33,817 nt of DNA from JBKXSZ01 sp047017005. Its GTDB lineage: Bacteria > Bacillota > Clostridia > TANB77 > CAG-508. The notes under the pieces are model-generated. The model worked only from the letters and a program-made list of their open reading frames with translations, had not been told where the DNA came from and did no database searches. Below, in pieces: positions 28,360-33,817 of this stretch (its first letter is position 1; every line of letters starts with the position of its first letter). Position numbers and translations under genes: made by a program. The DNA is taken from NCBI GenBank assembly GCA_047017005.1, contig JBKXSZ010000016.1, forward strand, positions 1 through 33,817, in the 5' to 3' direction.

Positions 28360-30810
28360 ATGGCAAAAGCAAAAAGAAGTAATGGAAAAAGAAAATATAC
28401 AAAAAGTAAGAAGAAACAAGAAAAATTAGATTTAGCAGTAGTAGGAATGATTATTATTAGTATTTTACTTGCTGTTTTAATATATACACAATCCGGATAT
28501 ATCGGAGAACACTTAAGCCCATTGCTTGGAGGTATTATGGGTTGGATGAAATATATCTTACCAGTTGGTACTTTTGCAATTGCAATTTATTTAGCTTGTG
28601 ATTCAAAAGATACATTATCACCTAAGCTTGCACAGTATGCTGTCTTCCTATTATGTATTGCTACAGTAATGACAATTTTTCAAATATCAAAAGGTACAAT
28701 CGACAATACACAAAGCTTTAGTGATGTCATATCCGTAGCTTATCGTCAGGGAGAAAGCAATATAGGAGGAGGAGCTATTGGAGCAATTGCAGCCGTTCCA
28801 CTTGTCAATCTCTTAGGTATACTAGGAGCTACCATACTTTGCATAGGAGTTGCACTTATTCTTCTTATCTTTATGTTTGGAATTAGACCAGCAGAGGTTA
28901 TTATGAATATTATGGATAACCTAGCTGAGAGAAGAGCAGAAAGAAAAGAAGCAAAATTAGCCACAATGGAAGAAGAGGAGGAAGAAGACCAAATTATAGA
29001 GACAAAAGCACAAAGAAGAGCAAGACTAAGAAAAGAGAAAGAAGAAGCAAAAAAGCAAAAAATGAAGGAAGATAAACTTCCAGAATCTATTGAAGACCAG
29101 ATTACGATTAATTTAAATAATGGAGCAACAGAAGAAAAAACTTCCAAACTAAAGAAATACAATCATGGAAAAGATGATTTAGTCCCAATGGGAATGGAAA
29201 AGGAGGAAGAGCCTGCCTCACCAGATACTTTAGGAAATATCTTTAAAACACAACAGGTAGAAAAAGAGCAAAAGACAAAAGAAGTTCTAGTATTAGAACA
29301 TACACTAACAGTAGAAGACGAAAATTATGAATTCCCTCCTATACAAATGCTAAGTCCAGGGAACAAAAGGGTACTAAAAGGAGGAAAAAAAGCAGTTGCC
29401 GATACTGCAACAAGATTACAAAAAACATTGTATAGCTTTGGAGTAAGTGCAAAAGTAGAAAATGTATCAGTAGGACCTGCAATTACAAGATATGAAATTA
29501 AACCAGCAGAGGGAGTAAGAGTAAGTAAAATAGCAAACTTAGCAGATGATATTGCTTTAAACTTAGCGGCAGAAAGTATTCGTATTGAAGCACCAATACC
29601 AGGAAAACAAGCAGTAGGAATTGAAGTACCAAATACAGAGAATGAAGTAGTAGCACTTCGTGATATCATTGATTGTGATAAATTTAAACAACATAAATCA
29701 AAACTAGCATTTGCATTAGGAAAAGATGTAGCTGGAAATGAAGTCGTAGCTGATATTGCAAAAATGCCACACGTATTAATAGCTGGAGCAACAGGTTCTG
29801 GTAAGAGTGTTTGTATTAATACTCTAATTACAAGTATTATATATAAAGCAAAACCAAGTGAAGTAAAATTGGTAATGGTAGACCCTAAAGTAGTCGAATT
29901 ATCCGTATATAACGGAATCCCGCATCTATTAATCCCAGTTGTAACAGACCCTAAAAAAGCAGCAGGAGCCTTAGCTTGGGCAGTACAAGAAATGGTAAAT
30001 CGATATAGCCTATTTGCGGGAAAAGGAGTACGTGATATCAAAGGATATAACGAGGCTTTAGATAAAGAAGGAGGAGCAGAAAAACTTCCTCAAATTATTA
30101 TTATCATAGATGAGCTTGCAGACTTAATGATGGTAGCACCAAATGATGTAGAAGATGCTATCTGTAGACTAGCACAAATGGCAAGGGCTGCAGGAATGCA
30201 TTTAGTAATTGCAACGCAAAGACCATCGGTAGATGTTATCACAGGTATCATTAAAGCTAATATACCATCTAGAATATCATTTGCTGTATCTTCACAAGTA
30301 GATTCTAGAACTATCTTAGATATGGTAGGAGCAGAAAAGCTATTAGGAAAAGGAGATATGCTATTTTATCCATCTGGAGCTTCGAAACCAACTAGAGTAC
30401 AAGGGGCTTTCATATCAGATAAAGATGTAGAAAAGATAGTAGATTTTCTAAAATCCAATAATGGTGGAGATGTAACATATAACGAAGACATATTAGAAAG
30501 TATTGAAAAAGCAAACAGCACAGATAAAGAAATCAAAGAACAAGAAGATGATAACGACACAGACCCATTTTTAATGGATGCAATTGATACGGTTGTCGAA
30601 ACAGGACAAGCCTCAACTTCTTTTATTCAAAGAAGATTTAAAGTAGGATATGCAAGAGCAGGAAGAATTATAGACCAAATGGAAGAAAGAGGAGTTATCT
30701 CTGGATACCAAGGAAGTAAACCAAGAGAAGTATTAATGACAAAAGAACAATTAGCAGAGCTAAAAATGGCAGGAAACAGTAATGTAATAGAAGAGAAAAA
30801 CAAAGAATAA
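28360..30810 (+). CDS. FtsK/SpoIIIE DNA translocase
   Basis: An 816-residue membrane-anchored motor that pumps DNA through the closing septum. Residues 1-25 are basic. Hydrophobic spans lie at about 26-45, 62-80, 89-107 and 137-172, giving the N-terminal membrane domain. A charged linker of about 150 residues follows. From about 325 are the alpha and beta motor domains: TRLQKTLYSFGVSAKVENVS, GPAITRYEIKPAEGVRVSKI, the Walker A loop GATGSGKS at 476-483, VMVDPKVVELSVYNGIPHLL, Walker B IIIIDELADLMM and IATQRPSVDVITG. The C-terminal gamma winged helix, QASTSFIQRRFKVGYARAGRI through GVISGYQGSKPREVL, reads polar DNA signals. Whether it is the vegetative SftA/FtsK or sporulation SpoIIIE cannot be told from sequence; four spans and length fit either. 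It has its own promoter and is followed 21 bp later by the next gene. Confidence 0.95.
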   Translation: MAKAKRSNGKRKYTKSKKKQEKLDLAVVGMIIISILLAVLIYTQSGYIGEHLSPLLGGIMGWMKYILPVGTFAIAIYLACDSKDTLSPKLAQYAVFLLCIATVMTIFQISKGTIDNTQSFSDVISVAYRQGESNIGGGAIGAIAAVPLVNLLGILGATILCIGVALILLIFMFGIRPAEVIMNIMDNLAERRAERKEAKLATMEEEEEEDQIIETKAQRRARLRKEKEEAKKQKMKEDKLPESIEDQITINLNNGATEEKTSKLKKYNHGKDDLVPMGMEKEEEPASPDTLGNIFKTQQVEKEQKTKEVLVLEHTLTVEDENYEFPPIQMLSPGNKRVLKGGKKAVADTATRLQKTLYSFGVSAKVENVSVGPAITRYEIKPAEGVRVSKIANLADDIALNLAAESIRIEAPIPGKQAVGIEVPNTENEVVALRDIIDCDKFKQHKSKLAFALGKDVAGNEVVADIAKMPHVLIAGATGSGKSVCINTLITSIIYKAKPSEVKLVMVDPKVVELSVYNGIPHLLIPVVTDPKKAAGALAWAVQEMVNRYSLFAGKGVRDIKGYNEALDKEGGAEKLPQIIIIIDELADLMMVAPNDVEDAICRLAQMARAAGMHLVIATQRPSVDVITGIIKANIPSRISFAVSSQVDSRTILDMVGAEKLLGKGDMLFYPSGASKPTRVQGAFISDKDVEKIVDFLKSNNGGDVTYNEDILESIEKANSTDKEIKEQEDDNDTDPFLMDAIDTVVETGQASTSFIQRRFKVGYARAGRIIDQMEERGVISGYQGSKPREVLMTKEQLAELKMAGNSNVIEEKNKE

Positions 30811-30831
30811 AAAAGAAAGGAGAAGGGAAGT

Positions 30832-31350
30832 ATGCCAAAAGAAGATTTCTTTTCCATATTCGGTGTAAAAGACTATAACAATGAACTAGAAAAAGTATTA
30901 GAAAAAAAATCTTTTTCGGAGGATACAAAGAACCTTCTTCTTTCTATGCTATATAAGATGGAAACCAACTATCCGGATTATGAAAGAATTAAAAGAGAAG
31001 TATTACCTAAAAAAGTATATATGAATCAAGTTATCCAAATGATAAAAAAAGACTGTGACGAAATAGAAGTAATTGACCCAAAATCTGATAAATACAAAGA
31101 AATGAAAAAGCAGCATTTGGAATATGAAATAGACAGTAAAAATCAAAAAATTCGTATTTTCCCTAATGAAATAACTTTATTAACAGCTATTTTAGAAGTA
31201 TCTCGAAATCAAATACAAATAGATAACAACAAAAAAGAATGGGATATTGAAAAATCCAAGATAATAAAAGAACAAATACAAGCTCGGATACCGTATGAAT
31301 ATGGTAGAAAACATACGAGATTTCAATGGATTTTCATGGAATGTAAATGA
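30832..31350 (+). CDS. Hypothetical protein, 5' part of a frameshifted gene
   Basis: 172 residues in the first of two overlapping frames. It starts MPKEDFFSIFGVKDYNNELE with a strong GGAG site. Features are SFSEDTKNLLLSMLYKMETN, a Lys/Glu-rich helical region and a beta-like patch EYEIDSKNQKIRIFPNEITL, then LLTAILEVSRNQIQI. From about residue 148 the residues lose the pattern (ARIPYEYGRKHTRFQWIFME) and the frame stops. The following frame carries a well-formed continuation, so I take the two as one gene of about 550 codons broken at 31265-31295. I do not recognise a functional family. It is cotranscribed after ftsK. Confidence 0.7.
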   Translation: MPKEDFFSIFGVKDYNNELEKVLEKKSFSEDTKNLLLSMLYKMETNYPDYERIKREVLPKKVYMNQVIQMIKKDCDEIEVIDPKSDKYKEMKKQHLEYEIDSKNQKIRIFPNEITLLTAILEVSRNQIQIDNNKKEWDIEKSKIIKEQIQARIPYEYGRKHTRFQWIFMECK

Positions 31351-32494
31351 AAAAAGAATAGAAAATAAACAAATCAATTTAGCTTTTCAAAATTTACTCT
31401 ATTTAACAGACATGAAATTCATCAATGAGCTTGTCCAGCCAACACAAGAGGCAAAACAACTAGTAGAAAAATTAGAAATAAAAATGAAAGAAGAATATAC
31501 AGAAGAAAAAGCAAATATGTTTTTAGAGCAATTTTATCAAGTCGTGATAGAAAATAAAATAAAACAAGATGAAAATATAAAACAAGAATTATTAAAACAA
31601 CAAGGAAAGATAGAAGAACAACTTAAGAAAATGCAAAAAAAGACAGAATATATAAAAGAAATAACAGAAAAGAGAAAAGAAGCCAGAGAAAAAATAAAAG
31701 AAATAGATACACTAATACATGACAAAGAAAAGCTAATGGTAGAGTTTGTGGAAAGAAACGAAAAATTACCAGAAGAAGAAAAGATATTTAGCTTAGCATA
31801 TTTACTAGAAATATTAGAAGAAGAACGAGAAGAATACATTTCTAAAAATCAAGAATATAGTGAGATGTTAGAACCTAAAAAATTCCTAGAAAAGAAGCAA
31901 AAGTTAGAAAAAAAGAAAATAGTAATGGAAAAATTACCAATATCAGAAACAAAAAGAGAAGAATCAGCTATAATAGAACTACAGAAGGCTTTCTTAGCCT
32001 GTATGCTAGAAAAAATACAAAAAATAGAAACGAAAAAAGAAATGGCAATTTTCATCTATATATTCCGATATTATTTACTTTTACCAATAGAAAAAACAAA
32101 AAAGATAGCCGATATAAGAAAGATAGGCAAAGAAGTAAAGGAAGTACGAAAAGTACTTTTGCAAAAAGCAATTCAAATGAAAGTTATGAATACTTTTTCA
32201 AATGCATTTAGTGTAGATTTTGCTATTATAAAACCTATTCTAGAATCTCACTATATGGAATTAAACAAGATAGAATTACAAATTTGTAAAATAGAAGATA
32301 AGAAAAATAAAGAAGAGATATTCTTAAAAGAAAAACAAGAAGAATCAAATGAAAACGAAAAATACACATACATTTTTACCATAGAAGTATATAATGACAT
32401 ACGAGAAGGAGAGTATCAAGTTGAAATAGAAACAGATATTCCTGTAAAAGAATTAGAAATAAAGAAAAACAAAAAGATAAAATTATTCATATAA
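31295..32494 (+). CDS. Hypothetical coiled-coil protein, 3' part of a frameshifted gene
   Basis: The frame is open from about 31268 to the stop at 32492-32494. The first ATG (31295) has no ribosome binding site and overlaps the upstream frame by 56 nt, which argues that it is a continuation. It begins with ENIRDFNGFSWNVNEKRIEN, then NLLYLTDMKFINELVQ. Residues 50-230 are strongly coiled-coil (Lys, Glu, Gln). A mixed region follows (FLACMLEKIQKIETKKEMAI, IFRYYLLLPIEKTKKIADIR), and the end has strands YTYIFTIEVYND and EYQVEIETDIPVKELEIKK. No membrane span, signal peptide or catalytic motif is seen. A single-base indel near 31280 would fuse it with the 172-residue upstream part. Function unknown. 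Confidence 0.65.
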   Translation: MNMVENIRDFNGFSWNVNEKRIENKQINLAFQNLLYLTDMKFINELVQPTQEAKQLVEKLEIKMKEEYTEEKANMFLEQFYQVVIENKIKQDENIKQELLKQQGKIEEQLKKMQKKTEYIKEITEKRKEAREKIKEIDTLIHDKEKLMVEFVERNEKLPEEEKIFSLAYLLEILEEEREEYISKNQEYSEMLEPKKFLEKKQKLEKKKIVMEKLPISETKREESAIIELQKAFLACMLEKIQKIETKKEMAIFIYIFRYYLLLPIEKTKKIADIRKIGKEVKEVRKVLLQKAIQMKVMNTFSNAFSVDFAIIKPILESHYMELNKIELQICKIEDKKNKEEIFLKEKQEESNENEKYTYIFTIEVYNDIREGEYQVEIETDIPVKELEIKKNKKIKLFI

Positions 32495-32516
32495 AAGAAG
32501 AATAGGAGGAAAGAAT

Positions 32517-33817
32517 ATGAAAGTAACCTTTTTAGGAGCAACAAAAACAGTAACAGGTTCTAACTTTTTAGTAGAAGGAGCAGGACATAAATTTTTAGTG
32601 GACTGTGGTATGTACCAAGGAAAGGCACAAGATGAATGGGAAAATGATATGCCATTCCAATTTGATGTGTCAGAAATTGATTTTATGTTATTAACACATG
32701 CTCATATTGACCACTCTGGAAGAATTCCAAAGTTATATAACGAAGGATATCGTAATCCAATCATTGCAACAAAAGCTACTTGTGACTTATGTTCTATTAT
32801 GTTACCAGATAGTGGTCATATTCAAGAAATGGAAGTAGAATGGAAAAACAGAAAAAGAGAAAGGCAAGGACTAAAACCACTTCCACCACTATACACAGCA
32901 GAAGATGCAGCAAGAAGTTTAGAAATCTTCAGGCCAGTTCGTTATGACCAAATCATTGAGATTACAGATGATATCCATGTACGTTTTAATGATGCAGGAC
33001 ATATGTTAGGTTCTAGCATTATTGAAATCTGGATAAAAGAAGACGAAAAAGAAGAAAAAATTGTATTTACTGGAGATTTAGGAAATAATGATATTCCACT
33101 ATTGGGTGCACCTACTATGATAGAATCTGCAGATTATGTGGTAATGGAATCTACATATGGAAGCAGGCTTCATATACGAAATGATGAAAAAGCAGAAATG
33201 TTTCTAGACATTGTATCCGAAACATTAGACAAGGGTGGAAATGTTATTATCCCATCTTTTGCAGTAGGGAGAACACAAGAAATCTTATATGAAATTAATA
33301 AATTAAAAGAAAAAAGACATGATGAAGCCTTTCGAGAAAAATATGAAAAATTAATGCGAGTACCAGTATTTGTAGATAGTCCATTAGCTATCTCTGCTAC
33401 AGAAGTATTTAAGGAAAATGAAGATTTATTTGATGAAGAGGTAAGAAAAGAAATTGATAGTGGAGATAACCCATTGGAATTTCCAGGACTAAGTTTTACC
33501 AGAACAGCAGATGAATCCAAAGCATTAAACGAAAGTACTATCCCATCTATCATTATATCCGCAAGTGGTATGTGTGAAGTAGGAAGAATAAAACATCATT
33601 TAAAACACAATATATGGGATCCTAAAAATACAATCCTATTTGTAGGATATCAAGCTCCTGGTACATTAGGAGATAAAATTGTGCATGGTGCAGAGAAAGT
33701 AAAAATATTTGGAGAAGAAATTGCAGTAAATGCAAGAATAGAATATATTGAAGGATATTCAGTACATGCGGACCAAGAATGGCTGCTAAACTTCATCTAT
33801 TCATTCATAGAAAAACC
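32517..33817 (+). CDS. Beta-CASP metallo-beta-lactamase RNase-type protein (3' end cut by window)
   Basis: At least 433 residues, open to the right edge; the family is usually about 530-540. It begins MKVTFLGATKTVTGSNFLVE after AGGAGG. Motif 1 is VDCGMYQG. The zinc-binding HxHxDH is LTHAHIDHSG with H61, H63, D65, H66. DAGHMLGS supplies the next His, and VFTGDLGNND the bridging Asp. The beta-CASP region contains ESTYGSRLHIRND, IIPSFAVGRTQEILYEI, PVFVDSPLAISATEVF and IIISASGMCEVGRIKHHL, followed by YQAPGTLG and YSVHADQ. This family is related to eukaryotic CPSF-73 and bacterial/archaeal RNA-cutting enzymes (KEGG/COG1236-like) and is distinct from RNase J. RNA processing is inferred from family. 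It follows the frameshifted gene by 22 bp in the same operon. Confidence 0.92.
   Translation, partial: MKVTFLGATKTVTGSNFLVEGAGHKFLVDCGMYQGKAQDEWENDMPFQFDVSEIDFMLLTHAHIDHSGRIPKLYNEGYRNPIIATKATCDLCSIMLPDSGHIQEMEVEWKNRKRERQGLKPLPPLYTAEDAARSLEIFRPVRYDQIIEITDDIHVRFNDAGHMLGSSIIEIWIKEDEKEEKIVFTGDLGNNDIPLLGAPTMIESADYVVMESTYGSRLHIRNDEKAEMFLDIVSETLDKGGNVIIPSFAVGRTQEILYEINKLKEKRHDEAFREKYEKLMRVPVFVDSPLAISATEVFKENEDLFDEEVRKEIDSGDNPLEFPGLSFTRTADESKALNESTIPSIIISASGMCEVGRIKHHLKHNIWDPKNTILFVGYQAPGTLGDKIVHGAEKVKIFGEEIAVNARIEYIEGYSVHADQEWLLNFIYSFIEK

Overview
The window is AT-rich DNA from a Bacillota genome, most likely an uncultured gut-type Clostridia. The evidence is strong GGAGG ribosome binding sites, a HrcA/CIRCE-controlled groESL operon, SepF and DivIVA, an FtsK/SpoIIIE translocase, a GH18 protein of the kind found in spore-formers, and tiny cysteine-rich peptides typical of clostridia.

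Layout. (1) 1-1522, minus strand: the accessory and reverse-transcriptase end of a diversity-generating retroelement (DGR). It reads MutS-domain-I-like protein (MSL), Avd, then RT, which runs off the left edge. The template repeat and the variable target gene are not in the window and should lie further left. (2) 1538-6443: a divergent XRE regulator, a membrane-anchored GH18 hydrolase, a HAD-Nudix fusion whose Nudix half has lost its first part, and an unrecognised 344-aa protein. (3) 6444-14285: an accessory island. It holds two IS30-family elements of 1658 bp with identical transposases in opposite orientation, each with its own 13-bp target duplication. Between them are a YhcG/DUF1016 nuclease and a graveyard of broken mobile genes: an HTH protein, a probable ISLre2 fragment and a large serine recombinase. 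An IS481-like element with an unusually long (25 bp) flanking repeat follows, abutting the greA promoter. (4) 14290-33817: conserved chromosome. It contains greA, deoD (convergent), a DUF1846 gene, groES-groEL, two minus-strand cysteine-rich peptide genes, mutL, a membrane protein, miaA, an HlyD-like envelope protein, sepF, divIVA, rsmD, a coiled-coil protein, ftsK, a gene split by a frameshift, and a beta-CASP metallo-beta-lactamase gene cut by the right edge.

How the parts work together. MSL, Avd and RT overlap or nearly abut and form one transcription unit for mutagenic retrohoming. The core region mixes translation and RNA maintenance (miaA, rsmD, the beta-CASP protein), mismatch repair (mutL), chaperonins, and division or chromosome segregation (sepF, divIVA, ftsK). 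The most interesting items are the DGR with its MSL partner, the IS481-like element whose start codon is sequestered only in read-through transcripts, the consistent 13-bp duplications of the IS30 copies, the paired palindromes in and after yhcG, a second operator-like repeat over the groES promoter, and the cysteine-rich peptides. No tRNA, rRNA or CRISPR array was seen.
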